DNA of 24,492 nt, taken from positions 1-24,492 of the forward strand of contig NZ_CAKRAS010000046.1 in NCBI RefSeq assembly GCF_934295145.1. Direction: 5' to 3'. Source of the stretch: an uncultured Eubacterium sp. (GTDB taxonomy: Bacteria > Bacillota > Clostridia > Lachnospirales > Lachnospiraceae). Shown here one piece after another: positions 7,169 to 15,182 of this stretch; positions within the stretch are counted from its first letter, which is position 1, and each line of letters opens with the position of its first letter. The position numbers and the translations under genes are program-made. The notes under the pieces were generated by a model, which saw nothing but the letters and a program-made list of their open reading frames with translations, searched no databases and was not told where the DNA came from.

Positions 7169-10100
7169 TTATACTCTTACTTTTCCGTTTACTACTTTGT
7201 AGGATTTACCGTTTAATTTAACTCTTCCGTTGTAAGAGAAATCTACTTTACCGCCTTTGATGTACCACCAGCCGTTCTGGTTCTTTGCAATACCGTTGAA
7301 GTTAAAGTTTACTTTACCGTTTTCAATTCTCCACCAGCCGTTTTTGTTTTTAGCAACACCGGTGTAAGAGAAATCTACCTTACCACCTCTGAGGTACCAC
7401 CAGCCGTTCTCGTTTTTCTCAACGCTGTTGCAGTTGAAATCAACTTTACCGTTTACGATTCTCCACCAGCCGTTCTCGTTTTTAGCGATTCCAGTATAGT
7501 TAAAGTCTACTTTACCGTTTGTGATCTTCCACCAGCCGTTTTCATTCTTTGCTACTGTATTTGCGGAGAAGTCTACTTTACCGCCGCGGATGATCCACCA
7601 GCCGTTCTCGTTCTTAGCTACTGTGTTTGCGGAAAAGTCTACTTTACCATTACGGATCAGCCACCAGCCGTTCGCATTCTTAGCTACTGTGTTTGCTTTA
7701 AAATCAACTTTGCCGTTCTTTACATACCACCAGCCGTTTACGTTCTTAGCAACTGTTGTTACGTTTGTAGCGATCTCGCCATTTACATAATAGTACCAGT
7801 TTCCGTCTGCTGCTTTGGAGTTTGCAAGGCCGTCTGCATGTGTTGGAGCTGCCGGTTCTACTGCTTTTTTCTCAAGAGCTGCAATCGCTGCATTTAAATG
7901 TGCTGTAGACTCATCTACACTTTCCTGACTTGTTTTGCCTTTTGCAGCATTTGCAAGATCGTCCTGTGCTTCTTTCAGCTCTGTTTCCAGATCACTCCAG
8001 GTTTTTTCTGTGTAATCATCTTTGTTCAGAGCTTCTGCTGCTTTGATGGCTGCTTCCAGTTTGCTTGTGTCACTTACCGGTGTTGCAGTATGGATATCAT
8101 CTGCAGTCACCTTTACTTCCACATTTGTATCTGCATAACCAAGTGCATGAATGGTCAGTACCCATTTTCCTGTTCCGTCAGTTCCTTCCGGAAGCTGGCA
8201 TCTTAAGGAATCTGTCAGTCCGAGCTGAATTCCCATCATTTTATGCATCCAGTTATCCGCTGCAAATTTTGTTCCAAATGTTGCAAGTGCTTTATCGCCA
8301 TTGCCATAATATGTCCACTCTACAGACTGCATTGCTGCTCCGAGATCACCATAGTTCTCAGTCAGATCCACACGGAGAAAATCACCAAATTTACTACTGC
8401 TTACAACTTCTACACCCATTTTAGATGTGTCTGCTGTCTTTAATTCCGTATCTTTCAATCCGGATGTTGTGCCAGCTGCTGCTGCGCCAAAGCTGAAGTT
8501 TCCGTCTGCACTCATGGAAACAGTTTTCAGGCCATTTGTATTGGCATCTACAGCTGCAACTGCTTCGTAACTCTTCAGATTATTCTCAGAATATCCGCCA
8601 GAGAGTTTTTCACCATTTTCTACTACGCTGTAAGCTTTCTTAAATGCTTCCAGATTTTTTGTTTTTACTTTTACAGGAACATATTTGATTCCCTTGATCA
8701 CATAATGATCGTATGTCGTAGTTTTTCCATCTACTGTTAATGTCGTAACACCTGTTTTTCTGTCAGATGCTTTTACCAGTGTCTTACCATCTTTCAAAAT
8801 TGCTGTATTGCCATCTGTCCAGGAAACTGGCTCATATTCATTTCCATCTGTGTCATAGATCACTACATCCTGCTGGAAACTTCCTCTGTGGAGACCGTGA
8901 TTTGCTGTCGCACGGGTAACAACATCAAATGCACCTTTATCATATTCACCGTTTGTATCCATTGTCTCGGAAGATACTGTGGATCCTGCATTCTGAACAT
9001 TCTCTGCTGCATAGTACTCAGCGTAAGAAAGAGAAGCATACACATAAGAATACTCCGGTACCACATAAGTAAATGTGAAATCATTTGCATATCCGGTTGC
9101 TTTTACAGAAACAGTAAACTCATCTCCTGCTTTTGCATCTTTAAACGGAGTTGCTGACTCATTTAAAGAACCGTCTTTGTTGATGATCGTAACGGATCCT
9201 TTTCCGGATGCAGCGTAATCTTTGCCATTTACATTAACACTTTTAATATTTTTGATATAAGCACTCAGATCATCTGCAGTTGCATCTTTTGCAGCAACAA
9301 GACTGTCACTTGCATTGTCATAAGCAGCTACTGCTTTGTCTGTTGTCAGTTCAAATGTTGCAGAAAGATCTGCATATTTTCCATTTTTATCTGCAATCTT
9401 TAAAGTATACTGTCCAACTGCAGCGTTCTTATCAAAGCTTAATACGTTATCTTTTACAGATACATTGTTCAGTCCATCTACGCTGTATACAGCCTTGTAA
9501 TCAGACGGTAATCCTGTGATAGATACGGTTGTCTTTCCTGCATCAGCAGAAGCATTCTCAACTGCTACTGTATTTGCAAATTTTACCGGAACATACTGGT
9601 TCATTGGGATGTTATATACACCGGCATCTGTGTAATAAGTAACATTATTGATTGTCTGTCCCATCATGGACACATAATCTTTGTAAGAAAGCTGGCAGCC
9701 ATGTGTCTCTGTTACAAAACCGGTACTCCATGCAAGTTCTGTTTTTTTCCAGATATTCTCTACATGACGTAATCCGTAGCTGTCACCCTCTTTTGTGCTG
9801 ATCGTAACACCGTATACCGTATTGATATTTTCCGGAAGTCCTTCGATATCAAGCTGATAATCACCATATTTCGTGGAAGTAGATAATGTACCGTTTGCAT
9901 TATCTAACGTTGTTGCAGAAGATGTCTTAACTGCGCCGAAACTGAGTGTTCCGTCCTCATTTACGGTAAGCTCTTTATAGTAAGAAGGAGCCTCGCTCAG
10001 TACATAATAAGAATAATCTGCACTCTCAAATAATGCGTCTTTTCCTGCATATGTGGTAGTAGATACTTTTCCTTTGATACTTGTAGTAATCTCAACTTTA

Positions 10101-10822
10101 CTCTCATCTGTAATCTGCGTATATTTTCCTGTCAATGCTGCCAGATCACTTACTTTTACAGGGAATGTGATACCACTGATGTCTGATCCGTCACTGTTTA
10201 CATGATAAGAACCTGCTGCAAGAGATGCTCTTGTTTTCATCTTTGTTGCGGATGAAACAGCATCAACATCAGAATCGCCCTCAGCTGCATAAAATGCTGC
10301 ATATGGGATGTTCATCAGTACGTAAGCTTCCTGTTTTACGTCTTCTTTCTTTGCTTCTTCAAATTTAGAAAGCGCTTCTTTTGCTGCATCTTTTACTGCT
10401 GTTCTTGTAATTGTTGCTCCAGATTTTGTATCATAACCATTTGCAGTAAACCAGTTATCAATACTTTCCTGTGTTGCCGGCTGTCCCATCAAAGATTTGA
10501 TTCCAATTTCCGGCTTTTTTGTTGTTCCGTTTACTGCTTTTTCAAAATATGTTTTACTTCCATAGTCTCCCGATGCCTCATATCCATTGGTCGGAGTCAC
10601 CAGAAATTCTTTAAATTTTCCATCCTCAACAGTTACTCCAACAGTCACATCATAACTGTTCCATTCATCATCTGACTCTACATGTGCAGTCGCATTATTC
10701 ACACCATCTGTTGCCACCTGAGATCCAGTTACAGCAAAAGCGCTAACCGGGCAGGTACTCATAAATGTAGCTGCTGCAAGAACTGCTGCTGCTACTTTCA
10801 TTGAAAGTTTCTTTCTTCTCAT
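7169..10822 (-). CDS. Large secreted surface protein: FMN_bind-like, Tp47-like modules, FIVAR, NGWW repeats
   Basis: A 1217-aa exported protein. Residues 1-30 are a signal peptide (cleavage near AFA-VT). Residues ~35-155 resemble an FMN-binding domain ending in DTKSGATITR, where T137 is the possible flavin attachment site. Two related modules follow. Each has a hydrophobic strand then PYAAFYAAE (~172-181) or SYAEYYAAE (~599-607). The first carries DAVSSAT; each later has a Trp/His/Cys segment (354-376 and 858-875). They resemble proteins annotated as Tp47 (penicillin-binding) domain C. A FIVAR-like helical domain spans ~918-985. Eight NGWW repeats of 22 aa (~1027-1202) probably bind the cell wall. 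AAGGAGG precedes the ATG. The gene shares its promoter block with the FMN-binding operon, so a surface redox role is likely but unproven. Confidence 0.85.
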   Translation of the reverse strand: MRRKKLSMKVAAAVLAAATFMSTCPVSAFAVTGSQVATDGVNNATAHVESDDEWNSYDVTVGVTVEDGKFKEFLVTPTNGYEASGDYGSKTYFEKAVNGTTKKPEIGIKSLMGQPATQESIDNWFTANGYDTKSGATITRTAVKDAAKEALSKFEEAKKEDVKQEAYVLMNIPYAAFYAAEGDSDVDAVSSATKMKTRASLAAGSYHVNSDGSDISGITFPVKVSDLAALTGKYTQITDESKVEITTSIKGKVSTTTYAGKDALFESADYSYYVLSEAPSYYKELTVNEDGTLSFGAVKTSSATTLDNANGTLSTSTKYGDYQLDIEGLPENINTVYGVTISTKEGDSYGLRHVENIWKKTELAWSTGFVTETHGCQLSYKDYVSMMGQTINNVTYYTDAGVYNIPMNQYVPVKFANTVAVENASADAGKTTVSITGLPSDYKAVYSVDGLNNVSVKDNVLSFDKNAAVGQYTLKIADKNGKYADLSATFELTTDKAVAAYDNASDSLVAAKDATADDLSAYIKNIKSVNVNGKDYAASGKGSVTIINKDGSLNESATPFKDAKAGDEFTVSVKATGYANDFTFTYVVPEYSYVYASLSYAEYYAAENVQNAGSTVSSETMDTNGEYDKGAFDVVTRATANHGLHRGSFQQDVVIYDTDGNEYEPVSWTDGNTAILKDGKTLVKASDRKTGVTTLTVDGKTTTYDHYVIKGIKYVPVKVKTKNLEAFKKAYSVVENGEKLSGGYSENNLKSYEAVAAVDANTNGLKTVSMSADGNFSFGAAAAGTTSGLKDTELKTADTSKMGVEVVSSSKFGDFLRVDLTENYGDLGAAMQSVEWTYYGNGDKALATFGTKFAADNWMHKMMGIQLGLTDSLRCQLPEGTDGTGKWVLTIHALGYADTNVEVKVTADDIHTATPVSDTSKLEAAIKAAEALNKDDYTEKTWSDLETELKEAQDDLANAAKGKTSQESVDESTAHLNAAIAALEKKAVEPAAPTHADGLANSKAADGNWYYYVNGEIATNVTTVAKNVNGWWYVKNGKVDFKANTVAKNANGWWLIRNGKVDFSANTVAKNENGWWIIRGGKVDFSANTVAKNENGWWKITNGKVDFNYTGIAKNENGWWRIVNGKVDFNCNSVEKNENGWWYLRGGKVDFSYTGVAKNKNGWWRIENGKVNFNFNGIAKNQNGWWYIKGGKVDFSYNGRVKLNGKSYKVVNGKVRV
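7217..7744 (-). repeat. Eight 66-bp coding repeats (NGWW wall-binding repeats)
   Basis: Eight NGWW motifs occur at residues 1029, 1051, 1073, 1095, 1117, 1139, 1161 and 1183 of the surface protein, exactly 22 residues (66 bp) apart. Each unit reads roughly NGWW-x-I-x-NGKVDF-x-x-N-x-V/I-AKNE. Degenerate half-units flank the array. DNA identity between units is imperfect, so this is an old protein repeat rather than a fresh tandem duplication, though copy number could still vary between strains. Confidence 0.92.
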
Positions 10823-10904
10823 AAAATCCTCCTTATATTTTTTGAAATAAAAATATCTTCCTTAGATTGTGTTGATAAACCTTTTTCGCTTGGCTCTAAC
10901 TACA

Positions 10905-10918
10905 TTAGTATTATCTAA
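10905..10918. promoter_or_regulatory. Shared operator, copy 1 (TTAG-N6-CTAA)
   Basis: Minus strand CGTTAGATAATACTAATG contains an inverted repeat TTAG-N6-CTAA lying 8 bp downstream of the -10 of the surface protein promoter, so it would overlap the start of transcription, as a repressor site does. The same box occurs at 14475-14488 and 16359-16372. Confidence 0.7.
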
Positions 10919-10926
10919 CGGCAGTT

Positions 10927-10955
10927 ATGATAACATTATCTTCAGTTAACGTCAA
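10927..10955 (-). promoter_or_regulatory. Promoter of the large surface protein gene
   Basis: On the minus strand, -35 TTGACG (10950-10955), a 17-bp spacer and -10 TATCAT (10927-10932), the latter preceded by TGT (extended -10). It predicts a 5' leader of nearly 100 nt before the ATG at 10822. The region from just upstream of the -10 through the operator aligns over about 40 bp with the promoter of the FMN-binding operon. Confidence 0.75.
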
Positions 10956-11122
10956 CACACTTTTTTCACATTTCTCGTTATCGAAATACTTTCTCATTTT
11001 CTGGTTGTTTTTTGTTTTGGCAAAAATTTAATATCATATAAAGCGAAATCAGAGAATCCTATCGCTTAGTGCTCTACGCACTTGAAGCGGGGGAATGCTT
11101 ATTTTGCGTTCAAAACGTAAAT
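10956..11122. other. Intergenic A/T-rich region with a small hairpin
   Basis: No gene is seen. Bases 11063-11089 form a hairpin (CGCTT-AGTGC, loop TCTAC, GCACT-TG-AAGCG). The rest is A/T-rich sequence upstream of the surface protein promoter. This part adjoins the long palindromic element at 11123-11296, and the two may be one unit. Confidence 0.5.
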
Positions 11123-11296
11123 GAAAAATGGAGAAATTTATCTCAACGAACGATTAAGCGAACGACTGAGTTTCACAAGGTTTTGCGCGAGTGGGAGACG
11201 ACCAGCTTTTATAGAAGTCGAGAACGAGCGCGATGAAAACGCCGTGAAACGAAGGTAGTGAACGTCTAGTGAGTGAGATAAATTTCTCCATTTTTC
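11123..11296. repeat. Long structured palindromic element with 23-bp perfect inverted ends
   Basis: Arms 11123-11145 and 11274-11296 are perfect 23-bp inverted repeats (GAAAAATGGAGAAATTTATC plus TCA). The interior folds further: GTTTCAC (11170-11176) pairs with GTGAAAC (11244-11250), with GG/CC, TTTT/AAAA and CGCG pairing inside. It starts 7 bp after the stop of the NapH-like gene. It could be a terminator-like structured 3' end, a MITE-like repeat or a structured RNA. No open frame inside looks real. Confidence 0.75.
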
Positions 11297-11302
11297 TTTT
11301 AT

Positions 11303-12160
11303 TTACAATCCGATAAACTTGAACAGCACCAGTAAAATTACGGCTCTCAGCACGGTATACCAGATCTCATTGCCTTTCAGTACCCGGATACCCGTATGTA
11401 TATTTCCCTTCGGGCAGGTATCAATACACTTCTGACACTGGAAACAATCCCCGGAAAGCTCCGCTGCTGTATCCGGCGCCAGCTCAATATCAGACGGACA
11501 CTTCATCGTACAGGCCCGGCAGCCCTTGATACATTCCGTGCGGTCTCTGCGCAGGGTAGAAAATGGCAGTACCGGCAGAATGGAAAATACTGCTCCCATC
11601 GGGCACAGCACACGGCAGAAAAACCGCTCCTGAAAACACATACCCACAACGATCAGCACCAGAAGTACCACACCGAGGGCATAGCCACCCAGTTTAAAAT
11701 TACGGGCATGCAGCATGGAAAAAACGTCCCATGGGCTGAATCCTTTCGCCTTACTATATACACCTGTGAAACAGGTCATCGCAATGACTGCCAGCACGAA
11801 ATATTTCACTGCCTGCAGTTTTTTCACAACTGATGCTTTCATTGTGATCGGTTTCTTTTTCCGTTTTTTGCAGATAAACACATAGAGTGCCCGCACTGCA
11901 TCCCCCAAACTTCCAAAGGCACAGGCAAATCCGCAGAAAAATCTGCCAAACACGATTGTGTATACACACAATACGATCAATGCCGCCACAAAAGAGGTCA
12001 CTTCCAGATGCGCTCTTGTTCCCATCTGGGTAAAAATATATTTAACTCCGTTAAATGCTGCTGTGTAGGCAGACGGAATAAACAGAAAATACAATAACTG
12101 TATCACTGCCCGCACCCACACATGAATTTTCTTCATGGTCTTTTTATTTGGCTGTTTCAT
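11303..12160 (-). CDS. NapH/RnfC-like membrane polyferredoxin (4Fe-4S) protein
   Basis: A 285-aa integral membrane iron-sulfur protein with about five helices. Two membrane-edge Cys pairs are visible (C76/C80 in CGFACAFG; C182/C186 in CRVLCPMG), the hallmark of NapH/NosR/CcoG-type proteins. Two 4Fe-4S ferredoxin motifs follow: C210-x3-C214-x2-C217-x3-C221-P and C239-x2-C242-x2-C245-x3-C249-P. Such proteins pass electrons between quinol or ferredoxin and partners across the membrane. It overlaps the stop of the upstream FMN-binding gene by 1 nt (TAATG), so it likely donates electrons to those external flavins. The electron donor is not encoded nearby. It is the last gene of its operon and ends just before the palindromic element at 11123-11296. 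Confidence 0.9.
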   Translation of the reverse strand: MKQPNKKTMKKIHVWVRAVIQLLYFLFIPSAYTAAFNGVKYIFTQMGTRAHLEVTSFVAALIVLCVYTIVFGRFFCGFACAFGSLGDAVRALYVFICKKRKKKPITMKASVVKKLQAVKYFVLAVIAMTCFTGVYSKAKGFSPWDVFSMLHARNFKLGGYALGVVLLVLIVVGMCFQERFFCRVLCPMGAVFSILPVLPFSTLRRDRTECIKGCRACTMKCPSDIELAPDTAAELSGDCFQCQKCIDTCPKGNIHTGIRVLKGNEIWYTVLRAVILLVLFKFIGL

Positions 12161-12597
12161 TATTTGGCACCGCCTTCCTCAAGGGCCTGCGCCGTTGCAT
12201 TTTTAATACCGGTAGAACTGAAGGTAGCCCCACTGATGGTATCCACATCCGCACTCTGTGCATCCAGAATCTCCGGAATGATATCTTTTGCCATCGTCAG
12301 ATAGGCACCGTCCTCTTTTTCTGCGGACAAGATTTCTACATCTGTAATTTTTCCATCCGCAATGGTTACTTCCACGGTAATATCGCCGCCAAATCCTGTG
12401 GCTGTTCCCTGATAGGTTCCGTCTTTGTAAGAACCGCCGCTTTCTCCGGACTGTGCCGCTATTTCCGCATTCTGACGGTCTGCCTCGGCTTTCGCCTCAG
12501 CATCCGCCTGCTCATGTGCCAGTGTTACCTTGTTATAGCCAAACAGGGCAGTCACAATGACACATACGTTGATGATTCGTATGATAAATTTCTTCAT
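12160..12597 (-). CDS. Membrane-anchored single FMN-binding domain protein
   Basis: A 145-aa protein with an N-terminal membrane anchor or uncleaved signal (about 3-27), an Ala/Glu-rich helical linker (about 28-50) and one FMN_bind domain (about 56-140). The domain begins YKDGTYQGTATGFGGDITVE and ends DTISGATFSSTGI, with T125 the expected site of covalent FMN attachment by ApbE. This is the fold of NqrC/RnfG, without the rest of those complexes. Its ATG overlaps the stop of the three-domain protein by 4 nt, and its stop overlaps the NapH-like start by 1 nt, so all three are made together. It probably links the membrane iron-sulfur protein to further flavins outside. Confidence 0.92.
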   Translation of the reverse strand: MKKFIIRIINVCVIVTALFGYNKVTLAHEQADAEAKAEADRQNAEIAAQSGESGGSYKDGTYQGTATGFGGDITVEVTIADGKITDVEILSAEKEDGAYLTMAKDIIPEILDAQSADVDTISGATFSSTGIKNATAQALEEGGAK

Positions 12598-14390
12598 TCT
12601 TCGCTACTCACTTTTTCTTCATTTTCTTCAAGGAATTTCTCTCTGGCCTGTTTCAGTGCTTCTTTGCATGCCTCTTTGATGGAATTTGAGGAGCAGGTTG
12701 CACGGGAAACCGTATCCAGTGCTGCCAGACTGCTTTCCACCTGACTGCCTGCATTCTCCTGTGTCATATCCACAACAGCCATACCGACAATACGGCTTGC
12801 CATACCAGCAACACTGGATGTTCCGTTCACTGCTTTTTTGATGTAGGAATTGTTAGCGGAATCTCCATCGCCGCTTACATCAGTAACAGCTGTGATTTTG
12901 TCATTTTTCATAGTGATCGTTGCGGTCAGATTATAAGCGTCAAAATCCTCATCTTCATCCGGCTCACATTTTACAGTTACAGTGTATGTACCATCAGCAT
13001 AGTAAACCGGGCCGCTCTGATCCGGTGTCTCTGTATTTCCGGTATTGTTTCCGTTATTCTGTCCACCGTTATTATTATTTCCATTATTGGAATTGTTACC
13101 GTTATTATTCTGGTTTCCGTTATTGCTGCTGTCAGATCCGTTGTTTGCATTGGAATTATTTCCGTTGGACGGATATACCGCTGCCTTCGCAGACTCCAGG
13201 GCTGCTTTGACCGCATTGATGATACCGTTGGAGCTGTAAGTTGCTCCGGATACCACATCCACACCTGTGGTCTGATTTTTCACAATATTGCCAGCGACTG
13301 CACGGGCACGGTTAAAGAATGCCGCATCATCTTCATTTTCCAGAATTTCTACGGACTGAATGGTCTTATTTTTCAACACGATCACTACTTTGACATCTCC
13401 GAGGTAACCTTCTGCCACTCCGTAATAAGTTCCATCCGGATATGGGAAGTTTCCGGTCACGGCCGGTGCCGGAGCAGCCTGATTCTGTTGATTGTTCTGC
13501 TCTGTATTTTCAGTTGAGGCAGGTACCGTGGTTCCGTCTACTGCCGCCTGTGCCAGTGCGTTTCGAACCGCATTGATGATACCTGCGGAACTGTATGTTG
13601 CTCCGGAAACGGTATCCACATTTGTACTCTGGGAAGACACGATTTTTCCGGTAATCGCGGACGCTTTTCCGATATAGCTGCTGCCATCAGAAGTAGATAC
13701 GATCTCTACCGATGCGATCTTACCACCGCTGATCACAACTTTTACCTTGATTGGACCTGCAAAACCGGTCGCACTTCCGTAATACGTTCCGTCTTTGTAT
13801 GCAGCTGCATCTGCAACCTGTGCCACCGTTGTAGAACCTTCTCCTTTGCCCGGATTTTCTGCTGTTTTTCCGCTGTCTTTCTCACCAGTCAGCGCATTTT
13901 TAACCGCACTGATGATACCTCTGGAGCTGTAGGTCGCGCCGGACACGACATCTACATCCAGATTCTGAGACAGAATGATCCGGTCAATGACGCCTTTTGC
14001 GCGGTTAAAAAATGCCGCATCATCTGCTTCCACGTTCAGGATTGTAATCGCCACGATCTTTTTATCTTTGATCTCTACAGAAACCGTGATCTTTCCGGCA
14101 AAACCCGTTCCGGTTCCTTCGTACACACCATCTGGCAGGTCAAACACCTGACCTTCCAAAATCGTTTCTTCTGCGGTCTCCTCTGTAGCTGCATCCGTAT
14201 TTTCTGTCTTTGGTAACGGTTTCTCTATGGCATAAACCTTTGGTGTATAAGTTGCCACAGACGCGCCAACACAGGCGACTACCAGCAATGCAGATAATGC
14301 CGGTGCCATGGTACTTACTTTTATCTTCTTTTTCTGATTCTTCTGATCCAGATTTTCCGGATCAATCTCTGAGTGCTTATCTTTCTTCAT
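12594..14390 (-). CDS. Multi-FMN-binding extracytoplasmic protein (three intact domains, one degenerate)
   Basis: A 598-aa protein with a cytoplasmic N-terminal stub, one membrane helix (about 27-48) and an external part with four FMN_bind-type units. Units 1-3 (about 86-167, 198-279, 317-398) each start with a DGxYxGxxxGxxG-type strand and end in SGATYSS, with T153, T265 and T384 as expected FMN attachment sites. An Asn/Gly-rich flexible linker (about 408-452) leads to unit 4 (about 463-580), where the motif reads SRAT and flavin may not be attached. The design recalls PplA-like multiflavin carriers of Gram-positive extracellular electron transfer. It heads a three-gene operon with GGAGAGAG before the ATG. 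I expect it to relay electrons outward. Confidence 0.92.
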   Translation of the reverse strand: MKKDKHSEIDPENLDQKNQKKKIKVSTMAPALSALLVVACVGASVATYTPKVYAIEKPLPKTENTDAATEETAEETILEGQVFDLPDGVYEGTGTGFAGKITVSVEIKDKKIVAITILNVEADDAAFFNRAKGVIDRIILSQNLDVDVVSGATYSSRGIISAVKNALTGEKDSGKTAENPGKGEGSTTVAQVADAAAYKDGTYYGSATGFAGPIKVKVVISGGKIASVEIVSTSDGSSYIGKASAITGKIVSSQSTNVDTVSGATYSSAGIINAVRNALAQAAVDGTTVPASTENTEQNNQQNQAAPAPAVTGNFPYPDGTYYGVAEGYLGDVKVVIVLKNKTIQSVEILENEDDAAFFNRARAVAGNIVKNQTTGVDVVSGATYSSNGIINAVKAALESAKAAVYPSNGNNSNANNGSDSSNNGNQNNNGNNSNNGNNNNGGQNNGNNTGNTETPDQSGPVYYADGTYTVTVKCEPDEDEDFDAYNLTATITMKNDKITAVTDVSGDGDSANNSYIKKAVNGTSSVAGMASRIVGMAVVDMTQENAGSQVESSLAALDTVSRATCSSNSIKEACKEALKQAREKFLEENEEKVSSEE

Positions 14391-14416
14391 CGTCTCTCTC
14401 CTGATTTTTTATAACG

Positions 14417-14450
14417 TTTGATAGGAAATTCATCGTAATTTCCTATCAAA
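14417..14450 (-). promoter_or_regulatory. 14-bp perfect hairpin in the leader of the FMN-binding operon
   Basis: Arms 14417-14430 and 14437-14450 are perfect inverted repeats (TTTGATAGGAAATT) with a 6-nt loop. The hairpin lies downstream of the predicted start of transcription and 26 nt before the ATG at 14390. No T-run follows on the minus strand, so it is not a standard terminator. It could stabilise the mRNA, or be a protein-binding site at DNA or RNA level. Confidence 0.7.
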
Positions 14451-14474
14451 TAAAAAATGCTATGGTAATATGCA

Positions 14475-14488
14475 TTAGTTTTTTCTAA
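14475..14488. promoter_or_regulatory. Shared operator, copy 2 (TTAG-N6-CTAA)
   Basis: Minus strand CGTTAGAAAAAACTAATG, an inverted repeat TTAG-N6-CTAA, lies 8 bp downstream of the -10 of the FMN-binding operon, the same geometry as copy 1 at 10905-10918. Confidence 0.7.
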
Positions 14489-14496
14489 CGTACGTT

Positions 14497-14525
14497 ATCA
14501 TAGCATTACTTTTTTTTCAAATCAA
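14497..14525 (-). promoter_or_regulatory. Promoter of the FMN-binding operon
   Basis: On the minus strand, -35 TTGATT (14520-14525), a 17-bp spacer including an A8 tract, and -10 TATGAT (14497-14502) with TGC before it (extended -10). It drives the genes from 14390 to 11303. Confidence 0.75.
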
Positions 14526-14630
14526 ATCATTTTTCTTTATTTTCTCAATAACTCGCTTTATTGATAATTTTTATGCATTTTCTCCTGTTTTTTATCAATA
14601 ACTCTGGTAAGTTCTGGCAAATGCATATCT
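14526..14630. other. Short intergenic region after the Gx-family gene
   Basis: About 105 bp without a gene. Small inverted repeats are present (TCAATAA/TTATTGA near 14546-14565; ATGCATTT/AAATGCAT near 14573-14627) and may weakly terminate the apbE transcript, but no convincing T-run follows on the minus strand. Some read-through into the FMN-binding operon is therefore possible. Confidence 0.4.
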
Positions 14631-15149
14631 TTATCTTCCAGATTCAAGCGCCCGTTTGACTGCTGGCAGGATTACTCTGGATACCACACCGATCAGAAGT
14701 CCCGTCACGAAACCTGAGATCAGAAGCACCGGTACATAAAAAATCAGTTTCAGATTTTCCACCACCAGCATTGCCACGATCAGCTGTCCGATATTATGGC
14801 AGATACCGCCCATGACACTGACTGCCAGAATTGACAGCTTGTCTGTTTTTTTCAAAAGCAGCATAACCGCCAGACTGAGCAGGCCACCTGCCAGACTGTA
14901 CATGATGGAGGCCAGATTTCCAAACATAAAACCGCTTAAAAAGATACGCACCACAGAAACAAGCAGTGCTTCTTTTCCGCCAAACAGATAAATTACCGCC
15001 ACGATCACCAGATTTGCCAGGCCAAGCTTGACACCCGGAATACCGAAATTGATCGGGATCAGGGTTTCCACATAACTGAACACCAGTGCCAGTGCGATCA
15101 TCATTGCCATCAGCGCAACCGTTTTTGCAGATGTCTTTTGTTTTTTCAT
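14631..15149 (-). CDS. Gx transporter family membrane protein
   Basis: A 172-aa protein with about five membrane helices. Features typical of the family (often annotated heptaprenyl diphosphate synthase component I) are the N-terminal AMMIALALVFSYVETLIP, the segment FGIPGVKLGLANLV, and FMFGNLASIMYSLAGG. The fold resembles ECF-transporter substrate-binding (S) components, so uptake of a small precursor is the likely role. The enzymatic name is probably misleading, since no prenyl synthase motif is present. It follows apbE after 33 bp with a weak AGGATG ribosome binding site. Genes of this family often accompany ApbE and FMN-binding proteins, so it may supply a flavin- or quinone-related substrate; this is inference. 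Confidence 0.85.
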   Translation of the reverse strand: MKKQKTSAKTVALMAMMIALALVFSYVETLIPINFGIPGVKLGLANLVIVAVIYLFGGKEALLVSVVRIFLSGFMFGNLASIMYSLAGGLLSLAVMLLLKKTDKLSILAVSVMGGICHNIGQLIVAMLVVENLKLIFYVPVLLISGFVTGLLIGVVSRVILPAVKRALESGR

Positions 15150-15182
15150 AATCTTATCATCCTGTCTATCCTAGGTCTGTGT

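Noticed and set aside
7217..7744. Regular 66-bp repeats as a possible CRISPR array
   Set aside because: The period comes from 22-residue protein repeats in frame with a long gene; units diverge at third positions and there are no unique spacers or cas genes.
10923..10945. Fur box at GATAATGTTATC in the surface protein promoter
   Set aside because: The inverted repeat resembles a partial Fur site but is not present at the other two promoters, unlike the TTAG-N6-CTAA box; it probably reflects the -10 sequence.
12148..12744. Plus-strand open frame of 198 codons opposite the FMN-binding genes
   Set aside because: It is antisense to two clear FMN_bind genes, has no ribosome binding site and its translation resembles no protein; it arises from codon bias on the real strand.
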